Below, one piece after another: positions 1 through 11,500 of a stretch of 64,000 nt of DNA. The stretch comes from Podospora pseudoanserina (taxonomy: Eukaryota; Ascomycota; Sordariomycetes; Sordariales; Podosporaceae), in assembly GCF_035222485.1 (NCBI RefSeq), contig NC_085923.1:2170001-2234000 (forward strand), given 5' to 3'. The position numbers were made by a program, and so were the translations under genes. Positions within the stretch are counted from its first letter, which is position 1. Every line of letters begins with the position of its first letter. A model generated the notes under the pieces. The model was not told the DNA's origin and did not search any database. It saw nothing but the letters and a program-made list of their open reading frames with translations.

Positions 1-751
1 CCTTGGTGGAGGGCTGTCTGCTGCATTCGTGTGGCGTCTTAACTCTGGTCTATGGAATTAGATCTTGAGCACCCTCTATCAATGTGTTGACACAGAGAAA
101 CATACTCCAGGTAGAAATAGGATGGGGAGGTATAGGTATATGTCTATGAGCTCCTTTCTCAAAAATACTAGATCCTTCTTACTTGGGAAGATACCTGTAT
201 CTCAGTCGTGAGACTTTCGGACGAAGTCTTGTTAGTGCAAAGCAAACTTGCTGCCAGCGAGAGTTTATATCTCTGTTCCTTCAAAACTACCACCAAAGTA
301 CAATAACCACAAGGTAAGCAAGCTATTGATGCAGCGGATTGTGAAGTAAACTGACAGTAATATCAAAGGAAGGGAGACTTAACATCAGAACAGCAAGTAC
401 ATCACCTCTCTTTTGAAGATACCCACGAACCACTGCCATCTGATATTAGTTTTGGCGGCGTTCTTGGCTTTGGTGTCAACTTGCATCCAATGTATCTAGT
501 CTGAACTGGTTGTTATCCCAACAGGCATATAAATAGGTATTCAAGGGAATGGATCCTATTTTGGGTCCGGCGTCAAGTGAATTTTGTCCTGCGGGCTTGC
601 TCCTGTCCCCACAATTCCCTCCGTCCAGCAGCGCTCTTGAGCAGCTCTTATCTCCTTCTTCTGTGCGTTTCCTTGCGACTGTCACCAAGACCTCCAACCA
701 CGCAAAGAAAACTCCAATTCGACTACACACAAATACAGATTTCATCACAAC
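1..751. other. Leader region without a recognisable gene
   Basis: No reading frame here looks like a conserved protein. The last 200 bases are pyrimidine- and A-rich and run into the ATG of the first small Cys-rich module at 752, so they may be its promoter and leader. The short overlapping frames at 476-845 have low-complexity Ser/Pro content and look like chance. Confidence 0.5.
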
Positions 752-1018
752 ATGGCCTCAACTACCGACAACTCCACGCACCTGCGCCGCTGCCAGTGTG
801 ACCGTGATGAGTGTGAAAGAAATCTGCGACGCCTTGCGATGCTAATGATGACGATTTCATCACTTCATAAGCCTAATGGCGCTACCGTCACTCCCCGTAG
901 TTTTTCCATGCGCGACTGGCTACACATCGGATGACCCTTCCGTTGGATCAAGGACTGGGACACTGGTGTGATTCGCAGACAATGTCTGATGGACGACCTC
1001 TGGGATAAGCAGGAGTGA
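752..1018 (+). pseudogene. CxC-type small protein module, copy A, with internal TGA
   Basis: I do not recognise this family. From ATG 752 the frame runs 60 codons, meets TGA at 932-934, then stays open in the same frame to TGA 1016-1018 (88 codons in all). The first part carries a CQC...CE cysteine cluster (about residues 13-20) and a PNGATV motif. The part after the stop carries KDWDTGV and LMDD motifs. The same motifs occur in the same order in the copies at 2420-2938. The internal stop sits where copies B and C encode Arg, so one C-to-T change in a CGA codon would explain it. The start has a good context (acaacATGG). The three clustered cysteines could bind a metal, but this is inference. 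Either this is a decayed copy, or the truncated 60-residue form is the product. Confidence 0.55.
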
Positions 1019-2419
1019 ATTCGGACCTCAGGTAAGTCAACATCATCAGAAACTATCGGTTTAGGGCCAAGTATCAGAGGCTAGTGACGAATGATCAGAT
1101 CATTTTCCATTTGGGTTATTCGGAGCGGCGGCAATGCGAAGTTGCGGATATGAAGCCACCAAAAGTGTCACCAAATCATTCTCTACGTACGTATAGCCTC
1201 AATTTAATAAGCAATTAAACTTTCATTGAGCATATTTCCTAACCATAATATGTAGAATTGAACTACCACGCTGAATCGACTACATAGAGGCATGAGCTTC
1301 AGGTTGTTTTCAAAAAGGAGCTCGAGGAGGAGTCTGGGAGTTGAGAGCAAGAGAGCATTTGATAACAGCACGCTGCATGTTGTATTTTCCATTTTGCGAA
1401 ATTTGTATTGTAGAATGAGTGTTCGACATTGCCTACCTACCTTACACTGGCCTTGCATTTCATAAATACATCAACCCGCAAACAGTCCCCTGTTTCTTCT
1501 ATTTTACCCTCTACGTAAGGTACGCACAATCCTAAAAGTGCGGTCTGCTCGACATGTCCAGAACAGACAATCGCATGCATCATCTCGAGCCCTGTTCACC
1601 ACGGCCACCATTACCGCGCAGCTATAAGAGATGGATGCAACCCAGCTTCAGCCCGCCTAAGGTACCTTCGGTTTCTCTTACGAGCAAAGTCGTCAATATC
1701 GACAAAATCAAGGAGATGCCGAAGGAGTCCAGGACCACGAAAACCTGGGACATAGAAGAAGAGACTGAAAATGTGTCTTTGGGCAGCGCTTATCGTCGGA
1801 CGCCATACTCACTTTCACAAGTTCCGAGGGGGGCCTGCCCGCCTCACCTTGGCTTTTCGAGACATGATTGGCAGCATAGGCATTGAACGCCCTGTTCGCT
1901 GGATTACTTGGAGAAGACAGGTAGAAGACTTTGACTTTAGATAACTTCAATGACGAGGACCTCGAGAGTCCAAAGTAAACAATGATTTCAATTTGTTTAT
2001 TCATACATTAACAGCGTGAAACTAGCTGTGACTGAAAGGATAGAGACATCGGGATTCTTCAGATTTGAGAGCTTGACTAGACGTCTTATGTGGTTTGTCG
2101 AGTCATCATTCATAACTATGACTGAGCATTTGTTTACCATTCTACTGTTACGCTGGGGGCCAGGTCTCCAAAGACCTGTACCGGACTGCTAACATCCGCG
2201 TAGGAATTGCTGTTGGTCTGTCAGCACGTGCATCGTTGCATCTGGATTGCTCGGTTTTTGCTTCCGGTCAATATTTCATCTGAGCACTCTTCCTTTTTTT
2301 ATTAATCCCTCCACTTGTTAGTGCAAAAGAACTATTCCCATCGGCAATCACACTGGTACTTGCAACCACACTTCCTGACGCAACTTCAGTTGCTTCACCC
2401 ACATAAGGTAGCCACAAAA
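1019..2419. other. Spacer between module copies; one weak ORF
   Basis: A frame at 1554-1886 (+, 110 codons) is Pro/Ser/Arg-rich with no motif I recognise; I do not call it a gene. The rest shows no coding signal. The bases before 2420 (cacataaggtagccacaaaa) are a plausible leader for the next module. Confidence 0.4.
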
Positions 2420-2938
2420 ATGACCGCAAACACCACCGAGGACCACAAGCTCCGCTGCCAATGCGGCAGAAGCGAGTGTGAAGAACGAAACCGGAGAATG
2501 GCCAAGATCGCGATGGCCGTTGCCTCGGCCTTCCTACCCAACGGCGCGACGCTGGTCCCTCCCGGCTTCTACGCCCACGACTGGAAACACACCGGTCGCC
2601 CGGTCCGCTAGAAGAAGGACTGGGAAACCGGTGTTGTCCGACCCCGCAACTTGATGGATGATCTCCATGATCAAATATCCATGTCCGTCTCAGAAGATCA
2701 TCAGCCACGCTGCCAGTGTGGCAGGGATGGATGCGAAGCAATTAATAAACGCATGGCCACGGTCACGATGGCCATCGCGTCAGCTTCGCTTCCGAACGGC
2801 AGCACCGTCAATCCCCCGACCTTTTACCAGCGTAACTGGCGAAACACCGGACGTCCGCTGCTTTGGAAGAAGGATTGGGATACGGGCGTTGTTCGACCAC
2901 GCTGTCTCATGGACGACTTCCGCGAGAAGGATAAGTAG
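2420..2938 (+). CDS. Tandem two-module CxC-type protein (copies B and C) with one in-frame TAG
   Basis: Two homologous modules lie head to tail in a single reading frame. Copy B starts at ATG 2420 and has RCQCGR..CEE, LPNGAT and HTGRP, then TAG at 2609-2611, then KKDWETGVVRPR and LMDD. Copy C follows without a gap from about 2651 and is intact to TAG 2936-2938: RCQCGRDGCE, LPNGST, NTGRP, LWKKDWDTGVVRPR, LMDD. Copy C has Trp at the position of the copy B stop, so TGG-to-TAG is the simplest history. The complementary change is CpA to TpA, the context preferred by repeat-induced point mutation. If TAG is read through, the product is about 172 residues; otherwise copy C could start at its own ATG (2651, 95 codons). 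No signal peptide or membrane segment is seen. Function unknown; metal binding through CxC-x4-C is only a guess. Confidence 0.55.
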
Positions 2939-5042
2939 GTGCAGAATTAATGTCTTGATTCTTCGCGAAGAAGGAATTACATCTGACTCTGTCATAGAAA
3001 ACCACCAAATCATGAAGATCGTTGAGTTGCTGTTGGTCACGAAGATCCAGTCTGTGATCAGAGCCTGGTGAGTGGCAAAAGAGACTCGGTTCTGATTTTT
3101 GAGTAAATCACAGCACAGATTTCATTAACGGTTCTTGTTATATATCCTCAGATTATGGCAACCACCTACAAGTCGATCGTAATCACCGGAAGAGCCAGTA
3201 CGATAGGGCACTAGGTGGAAAGGTTGAGTGAATGTACGGTTTGAGTGGGACAGTGTAGGTAGGATAGGAAATGGGAGAGTGTAACGATATGCCTATCTTT
3301 CAATTCTCTCTCGAGTGCCATTACTTTTGAACCTAGACACTCAGAAACTCGGGTCTATACCTTTAACAAGTTAAACCCTGTCAAACTTAGACAAGTGGGA
3401 ATCTTTAAACCCCCTTCCCCACTACACTTTTATATCCTACAATACTCGCCAAGCCACTCGAGAAAAACACTTAGACTTAAGATTTTGAGATTCTTCCCTT
3501 CTTTCCCCTTCTTTCCTCTTCTTTCTTTCCTTTGCTTCCACAGCACAGTACTACAAGACGACAATCCCAGCTTGTCTTGATATGACTCCAGATCTTCGGG
3601 GAACCATATCATATCTCTCAACCCATCCCTAGAATGTCACAGCCACAAAGCTCTCACCATGGTGACCCCTAGCATCCACCGCAACAAACGACACTCTAAT
3701 GTTGAACACCAAAGAGAACCGGCGGATGACCGGTCGTCGGGCCCGAAGTGGGTCTGGAAGATGATCACCGCCAAGATATTTCACCCTCGTTGTCCGACCT
3801 CTCCTGAACGTGACGAAGTGGCAGAATAATGAAAACCAACTGAGCCGCCGCTGCCGACACCCATCGAAGGTCATGTGGAGCCAGGGTGGGCAGTAAGTCA
3901 AGTCAAGCCAAGTTTGGAGTCTTACTTGGTTTGACTTGACTTGACTTACTGCCCACCCTGTGTGGAGCTTGATGCCAATTGGATAGCATTCAAAAGAAGG
4001 AGGGCTGATGAGGACGCATATTGCGATCACAGAAACTCGAATACACCCGGCCAGAGTAGAAAAAAGATTGTGAAAGGAATTAAGTTTAGGGATTCACGAT
4101 AAGAACTTTTTTGTCTGCCTATACAGTCTGGATGAGTAAGATCCCATTTCAACGTCACCCCTTCAGCTCTTCATCTCTTCAGACATCTACCCCTTTTTCT
4201 TGCGTCTATTTCTTCAGCCAACAGTCACCTAGGTAGCTGTAAGATGCTTCACAGGGGACTGGCATTACACTCGCTCAAGACCGCCCTGGAATCATATGGA
4301 GGTCAACATTCAGCTTGTATTGATTTGTATGCAATTAGTAAGTTTTGTGATATATTTATTCATTCCACCCATACCAGCATCAGGAGACAGCCATCTCTAC
4401 AGAATGCAAGGCCCTGCTGGGACTCGTCCCTCCACGGTAGAAAATAGGGATTTCTTGACGCAACGAGCGACTTTGCTAATGGTTTAAGGTGGTGGTATGA
4501 AGTATTTATGAATATGACCAGCCCTGGAGCAATGATTCCTTTTGACACATTCAAAACTCATCAAGACATTATAAATCAGTTCCCCGCGTGGTTGGAAATT
4601 GGACCACAATTGAAAGTCTGACGAGCAGAATCAATAGTCCACATCCTTGGCATGGTTGACGATCCCATCTCTGGTGCCGATCTTGAACCCCAGACCTCTA
4701 GTTTGTTCCCCTCTCTTTTGTCTGATACTGACGCGCGCTGGTACAACACGGAGTTGGCTCACGCTACCAGAATTGCGTCCCCCCACCAACGGTCCAAAGC
4801 GTTGCCGCGCGGTCCGCGAATCCGTCCCAGCCTCGCAAAAAGAAAACAAACATATCCAAAATTCAAAAGAAATGGCAAGATGTATGTGTCGGATTCCCAG
4901 AACTTGAATCTCCTGTCATCCTTCTGACATAAATACCAGCCAGGGGCAGACCTCAAATGCGCAGAACCCCGGTCACCAGAAGACCGATGATGAGGAGAAA
5001 GCCTCAGATTTGGCGGAGAGCTTTCCTGGGTTTGAGCATGTG
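2939..5042. other. Gene-poor spacer with a small MITE
   Basis: The only well-supported object is the 79-bp inverted-repeat element at 3882-3960. A minus-strand frame at 3629-4030 runs through that element and is not credible as a gene. Frames at 4631-4927 overlap on both strands with no recognisable motif. TC-rich tracts at 3490-3540 and 4190-4210 are low complexity. Confidence 0.4.
3874..3968. mobile_element. 79-bp hAT-like MITE with 8-bp target-site duplication
   Basis: The element at 3882-3960 begins CAGGGTGGGCAG and ends with its reverse complement. The terminal inverted repeats match perfectly for 26 bp and resume with CCAAG a few bases further in, so the unit is almost entirely palindromic. 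It is flanked on both sides by TGTGGAGC (3874-3881 and 3961-3968). An 8-bp duplication with termini starting CAGGG is typical of the hAT superfamily. It encodes nothing and would need a transposase in trans. The perfect arms and duplication suggest a fairly recent insertion. Confidence 0.85.
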
Positions 5043-5204
5043 ATCGGCTGTGTTTGTGGCGTGATCTATGAGGGAAGACTATGAGCATTAGCGATCACAG
5101 TGATGACTCATGATTTCCCTCGGCGGCTACTGATTTGGAAGAGAGACTGGAAGTCGGGGAAGATCAGTTCCCGCAACAAAATGGACGACATATATGAGAA
5201 ATGA
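5043..5204 (+). pseudogene. CxC-type module, copy D (decayed)
   Basis: This fragment matches the small Cys-rich modules at 752-1018 and 2420-2938 by motif order. It has GCVCG near the start, an ALAITVM stretch like ATVTM in copy C, then LLIWKRDWKSG and KMDDIYEK, ending at TGA 5202-5204. It is one continuous frame with an internal TGA 13 codons in (5082-5084). The PNG block between the Cys part and the KDW part is missing. No start codon is evident for the frame. It is closest to copy E, sharing ALAITVM. I read it as a relic. Confidence 0.5.
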
Positions 5205-5393
5205 AGCCAGGCCGCGAGATTCCATGCTGATTTCAATTTGATATCTTAGGGTACGATACATGACCAATCGTTCCTTCTCAATTTCACTAATGACAGACGA
5301 AAATCTTAACATGTTGGAAATAGGTGACTTAGACTTCCCAAAACCCTATCGAGGAGAAGAACCTTACAGCGTTGGAAGTTCGCGACAGGAGAG

Positions 5394-5600
5394 GGTGACT
5401 GTTGTTGTGGTCCAATCTGCGAGGAACGACTTCGGTCCCTTGCTATCACTGTCATGGCACATCAAGCGCGCCATAAACCAATGGAACTATAGCATCGCGC
5501 CCCCTAAGCTCGATAAGAGGACTCGCAAGTTGTCGAGGCGGCCTTTGATGTGGAAGCAGGACTGGACTCCCAGAAGCTCAGGCTCACATTGGAATGACAG
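5394..5600 (+). pseudogene. CxC-type module, copy E (decayed, frame-broken)
   Basis: The frame beginning at 5394 gives GDCCCGPICEERLRSLAITV then MAHQ, which aligns with the Cys half of the family. It meets TAG soon after a KPMEL stretch. The second half, RRPLMWKQDW, lies in another frame (about 5535-5570), so at least one indel separates the halves. The longer open frame that covers this stretch (5260-5754) uses the second-half frame and is not a convincing protein on its own. With copy D 340 bases upstream it makes a second pair, like B and C. Confidence 0.45.
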
Positions 5601-5890
5601 AGGTACGGCGTTTTGTCCGTCACCGGGCGAGAGTCCTTGCATGGAAAGACCATACGAAGGAAAAGGGCAAAGGGCTGAACTGGAGGATGTTTCCTATAGG
5701 ATACCCAAGGGAGGGGGTCATGGATCAAATCTCATGTTCACATTGCGCTTTTAGAACTTCAGGCTCTCATTAAGTGCTTATGCAGGAGCCTATAAGGTTA
5801 TCTCAGCTTGATTTACTTGGCATTCATCCAAAGATCTGTAATACTAACGAGTGAGTACCAAGAATAGCGGCTTCAGTCCTCTGTCGAAGG

Positions 5891-6835
5891 ATGGCTTGTT
5901 CCAGCCTTCCGTCTCTAAATCAGCAACTGCCTTCGCTTTCCTCGGCCTTTTGCTCCAGAAAACCCCAACCAGACACAGTTGAAAGCGACCACCTCATTAC
6001 AGAAATCTCGCATGGTAAGGTTTGCGTCATCATGAAGTTGCCCAACATCGCCGCCCCAGCGTTGATGCCGTCTCCTCACATACTTCCGTCCAGCTTCGGC
6101 CTTGAGGCCACACCTCGAACTCCTCGCCAGGGCACAAAGAGACACATAAAAGTGTCCTCAGAATCCCTTAACCAGGATTTCAAGCCTCGTACCACCGCAT
6201 CCTTACCGCCGTCTTCCGAACTACTTCCGTCCGGCCGTACCCGCGAGGAAACGGAGGCCCGTCCTGCTCCCAAGGGCACCAAAAGGAGTATCAACTCATC
6301 ACCGCTTTCACCCACCAGATACAAGCATCGCAACACCGAGGACTTGGACAACGACCAAGGGAACTTTCATACAGCCAAGCCTCCAATCAAGCAACAACGC
6401 GTGACGGAATGTGTCCTCTCAGCTCGTTCCAAGGCGTCCTTGCCTGTGTCATCTACACCCGCTCACAATGACACCCCGGATGCGACTCAAGCTCTCACAA
6501 CTACCCAGATGTCCGACTCTTAATCGCGAGATTCAGGTTCCTGCCAGCCCAAGCCCCGTGGTTTACTCTCTTGTCTCGTACAATCTGGGGCCAGAGATCA
6601 GGGAAAGCCCTCCGGGCAATGCGCAGCAGATTCTGCTCAAGTACAAGACGAAAGTTTATCACTGCTTCGATCTCGGCAAATGTTTGCTCCATTACAGGCT
6701 ATACGACAAATGAGTTTGGTGAGCCGGAAGAGATATATTGCTAAGTATCTTGAATGGGATACTTGCAAAATGGGCTTGGATCAGGTCAGTTGGATCTCGA
6801 TTGTTCTTTACAGCTGGGGCATGACCAAAGACTGA
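5891..6835 (+). pseudogene. Hypothetical Ser/Pro-rich protein, interrupted by one TAA
   Basis: From ATG 5891 the frame is open for 210 codons to TAA 6521-6523 and then remains open for a further 103 codons to TGA 6833-6835. A CAA-to-TAA change (CpA to TpA) would explain the break. The first half contains two related blocks, around PSSFGLEATPRTPRQGTKR and PSGRTREETEARPAPKGTKR, with a GTKR core, suggesting an internal duplication. The product would be basic and disordered with nuclear-protein character; no known domain is seen. A possible donor, GTCAGT, follows codon 297 (about 6784), so the true 3' end may differ. It is not related to the CxC modules nearby. Confidence 0.35.
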
Positions 6836-8514
6836 CAGTGTACAAAGCAGTTTCTTGATTGAGTATATCGACCCCAATTTCAACCTGTCTTTGAGCCGAC
6901 GACATCATGAAGAAGAGCTCTACTAGACCCTACTGAGAATCAGTATCTGCAAAGCGGAAGGAGATAAACCTCCAGTCATGATTCGAAGCTGATCTGAAGC
7001 GGAGGGGATAAGATCGTGTCAAAAAGGTGGAGGCTTAATGGAATTTTATCCACACAATTTGGGTCGTGAACTTGCTCTGAGATGGGTGTTTGCGATTTCT
7101 GAGGAAGCACGGTGAAGATGAAATGATACTATAACGCAGTGCTCTTGTCACACTTCAGTGTGTGTACATATTTGCTTGAAAGCACTTTGCCTGTGAAAGT
7201 GACAAAGCAAATGCATGCTGTGAGCACGAAATAATGTTGGATCATGTACAATAAGGCCAGTTAGAGCTGGGCCGGTAAGAGATGATGGTGCAAACGTCAG
7301 GGCCAAGAGTCATGTGGGCGAGAGCATCTGACAAGTGAGCATCTGACAAGTTTGTAGTTATGATTCCTCAGCGGAAAAGCAAAGAGGGTGGCTACATCAT
7401 GGTAAAGATACGAACGCCACAGACGCGGGACTCCGGGTTTGGGCTGTGGATAGTGTTTTATGTGCAGTATTGACTGATATCGTTTGCTCACAAACGGACG
7501 AGGCTGACCTAAACTGTGAGTGGTCACAGCAACTCTCGGAGCTGGGGCAGGATGTCGGTTATGTGGCTGCCCGTCAAAGATCATCTCGGCGGGATGACTC
7601 TTCTCTGATAACAGCTTGTGAATGACAACGGATGATGTTACCTATAAAGAGAAGCCCGGAATATTCTGGTGTTCCCGGAAGACGTATCCGAGACACCCAT
7701 CCATCCAATAACGCAGGGCTGCAAAAGAAAGGTCAACCTCAATACCTGCAATAGCGGTGTGTAAGACAGGACGACTGTGTGCCATACACCAGCCAGTTGC
7801 CTCGGCCACGTCATTTCCTTCTCCTGATTGGTGACTTAATGCTTCCTTCCGTTTTGTCCAAATTTGAGCCATCACCAGAAAACCACAAACATCTATGAAG
7901 ACAATCGCCTCGGGCAGCGATGCCGCGGTGAGGCAGCTGTGTTACCGACCTTGTGGTAACTCCCGAATCCACCACTTGAGTGTGCCAAGATTGGGGGCAT
8001 TTTCAACCGTTAAGCTCAATTCAGTAATAAGCTGGTACACAAGGTACGTTCCTACGTTGACGCACAGACCACACACCGTTTATCGTTTATTGCGACGTCA
8101 ATGATATTTGTTGCCCACTTACTGCATTGAGGCCTACAGGAACACAGCATCTGGCATGCAGCTCTTGTCGCTGCCTGATGTTGGGCAATCACTCATTTAA
8201 TTTCTACTATATATACTCCCCACTCTTTTGTCCTGTTGTTGTTTCTTCACGTTGCCATCTGCTGTTCTCACCCCTCAAGACAACAAAGCAACCAGCCCAG
8301 CAGCCCACCCCGCCATTTAAACTAATGCGTGGTACCCTTCAGCCCAGTATCCACCGAATCCACAACCACCTCACTCCTTCCTCCTTGTATCCCGGAACTC
8401 TCGTTTGAGCTTCTGTTTCTCTGCCAACCCATCAAGTGGTGTTTGGAAGGGATTGAGAAGTGGTCCGCAGCAGTATTGCTGAGGACTCACCTTCCAACAC
8501 CTACCGGCGTATTG
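6836..8514. other. Intergenic region upstream of the Argonaute gene
   Basis: No supported gene. Minus-strand frames at 7297-7584 and 7642-7875 have no family motif. A 15-bp unit, GAGCATCTGACAAGT, is repeated directly at about 7320-7350. The last 300 bases are AT- and CT-rich (a tatatactcccc stretch near 8210) and probably hold the Argonaute promoter. Confidence 0.4.
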
Positions 8515-11500
8515 ATGTCCGACGTTCAGGGTCGTGGCATAGGCCGCGGGGGACGTGGCCGCGGGGGACATGGCCGCGGTGGGTTTGAAGATAGAGACGG
8601 CCGAGGCGGAGGTGGTTTTGGGGATAGAGGCGGCCGTGGCGGTGGAGGAGGCGGTGGTGGAGGCCGCGGTGGCTACGGTGATCAAGGCGGTCGTGGTGAC
8701 CCCCGCGGCGGCTTCCGAGGTGGTCGTGGCGGCTTCAATGATCGTGGGCGCAGAGGTGGAGGTGGCTATGGTGGAGGTCGAGGAGGAGGAGGAGGAAGAG
8801 GAGGAGGAGGAGGAAGAGGAGGAGGAGGAGAAGAGGAGGAGGAGGAGGTGGTGGTGGTGGTGGTTATGCTGGTGGTCCAGATGTTTACACGTAAGTATCA
8901 CGGCACCGTACATTGTCATGATGAATGACAGGCGCTAACATCAAATCAAGAGGACCGAACAACGTCATCCCCCCGCCAAATCCCGACATCACAGCTCTGG
9001 AAGACCGCGTCGTCCAGCAACAAAACTCTGCATTGGGGCAGTTGAGCAAGCTTTCCGGCAGTGATGAGTCCAGCTTTTTCCCACACCGGCCTGGCTTCGG
9101 CACTGGTGGTGTTCCGGTTGTACTGTGGGCCAACTACTTTGAACTGAACGTCAACACAGCCTCGCTATTCAGTTACAATGTGCTGGTGGCCCCGGAGGAC
9201 TCTAGCGAGAAGAAAGAGGCCGAACCGAACTCTGCTAAGGGCAAGGGCACGGGAAAGCCCAAGGAGTCCAAGACCAAAGAAGCCAAGGGTACCAAACTCG
9301 CCAAGATCATCAAGGCTGCGCTCGACACACTCCCGCCTACCGTCGTTGTTGCAACCGAGCTGAAGATGAGCGTCGTCTCCAAGGCGAAGCTTCCTCTGCC
9401 CCCCAACTCAGTTATTACTGTGGGCATCCCCAGGTCCAATGGTGGTGAGGAGCGCTGGGATGTTAAGTTCAACAACCCTGTCTCGCTAGATATTGGACGC
9501 CTCAAGCAGTACATTCAGAACTTTGAAGACAAGGGTAACGAGTCTGTCTTTCCCAAGTTCGCGGCCGAAGCTGATGCGCTGGGCGTTGTGCTCGGCCACA
9601 CCGCACGAAGCAACCCCAACACCACTGCCGTTGGCAAGAGTCGTTTTTTTGCTTTCGACGCCAATCGTTCCGAAGTCGGCCCCGTATCGCCAGGCAGTAT
9701 GATCGATATCCTTCGCGGTTATGTTCAGAGTGTGCGGTTGGCCACCGGTCGTCTGCTTTTGAACGTCAACGTTACCCACGGTGTCTTCCGGCCGCCCATG
9801 CCCTTGCCTGACCTGTTTCAGAGGGTTGGTAACCTCAACACGAATACACTCAAGCGCTTGCATGGGTTCTTGGCCAAATCGAGAATCCAGTGCCGGGTTC
9901 CCACCGAGAAACCTGGTGAGTGGGTGAAGGTTGAGCGCTCTATGGCAGGATTCGGCGGGGTTAGAGATGGCAGCGGCGAGGAACGGAGGCCCGAGTTTTT
10001 GAAACCCAACGAGTACTTCGGCAAGCCTACCAACGTCAAGTTTTTTCTTCGATCGCCCAAAGAGCCGAGACCGGCACCCAAGGGGCTCAAGTATGACACC
10101 ATGGTATTGGTGTCTGACTATCACATTGCCAAATACAGCGACTCCCACGGGGTGCGCAAGGTCGAGAATTTCCCACTGATCAACGCGGGCAGTCCAGCTA
10201 GGCCCATTTACCTGCTGGCTGAGTGGTGCTCCCTTTTGCCGGGACAGCCTATCAAGGTTAAGCTCAGTGCCGGCGAGGCTCAGAGCATGATACAGTTTGC
10301 ATGCCGAAAGCCATCCTTGAACGCTGTGTCCGTTACCACCAATGCCAGAGCTGTTCTTGCACTGGACAACAACAAACTCCTGGATAAGTTCGGAGTGAGT
10401 GTCGATAAGCAGCTCATCACAGTCAAGGGTCGCATGCTTCCACCCCCGGCCATGGCTTACCCCACGAGTAATTCGGTGAAGCTAATCAGGCCCAAAGATG
10501 GCGGCTGGCTGCTCAAGGATGTCAGGGTTTCAAAGCCTGGTAGGATGATCAAGAACTGGACGCTCTTGGAAGTACAAGGTCAGGCTGATCAGCATGCCAA
10601 GGCCACCATGGGCCAGTTAGCGGTATTCATGGCGCAGGACATGGGCATGGCTATCAATAAGAATGCCACACCGGCAAGTGGCTATGAGGTCGCTTCTATG
10701 GGTGAGCAAGACTTGAGAGCCGCTTTTCAGGGGATGAAGCCCAAGCCCGATCTGGTGATCGTTGTGCTTGGCGACCAGGACACCAACGTATACAACACGG
10801 TGAAGAAGCTAGGCGATGTCGAGTTCGGCATTCAGACGGTGTGCGTGGTGAGGAACAAGATAACGAACAATAAGGGATACTTTACCAACGTCGCGCTCAA
10901 GGTCAACCTCAAGTTTGGCGGCGTCAACCACAAACTGCAGAACGCTCATCCTCTGCTGAAGGGTGGCAAGACCATGGTGGTGGGTTACGATGTGACACAT
11001 CCTACCAATCTTCCAACAGGTGCTGGAGAGAACGCGCCCAGTCTGGTCGGTCTTGTAGCCAGCATCGACTCGGACCTCGGACAGTGGCCTGCTATCGCTT
11101 GGCAGAACCCGGCTCGTGTGGAGCAGCTTGACGTCAAGCTGGTTGAGAACTTCAAGTCTCGGCTGCGTCTGTGGCAGAAGCACAACGGTGCCAAACTACC
11201 TGAAAATATCCTCATTTACCGCGATGGTGTAAGTGAAGGGCAGTTCAACATGGTTCTGACGTCAGAGCTGCCGCACATCCGGACGGCTTGTAGCCAGATG
11301 TATGGCAAGCAGCAACCACGCATCACCCTAATCGTGTCAGTCAAGCGCCACCAGACTCGATTCTACCCGACTGATCCCCAGCAAACGCACCTCAGGTCGA
11401 AGAGCCCCAAGGAGGGCACCGTTGTTGACCGCGGAGTGACCAACGTGCGATACTGGGACTTCTTCCTCCAAGCCCACGCCTCGCTGCAGGGCACCGCTCG

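Noticed and set aside
3629-4030. Minus-strand 133-codon frame containing the MITE
   Set aside because: The 87-bp insertion (element plus duplication) happens to be a multiple of three; the frame has no motif on either side.
4640-4730. Possible tRNA (a GGTTCAAGATC box on the minus strand)
   Set aside because: No matching A box or cloverleaf could be drawn.
8371-8938. Minus-strand Ser/Thr-rich frame and plus-strand Ala/Val/Glu-rich frame at the start of the Argonaute gene
   Set aside because: Both are other-frame readings of the GGA/GGT/CGT repeat in exon 1.
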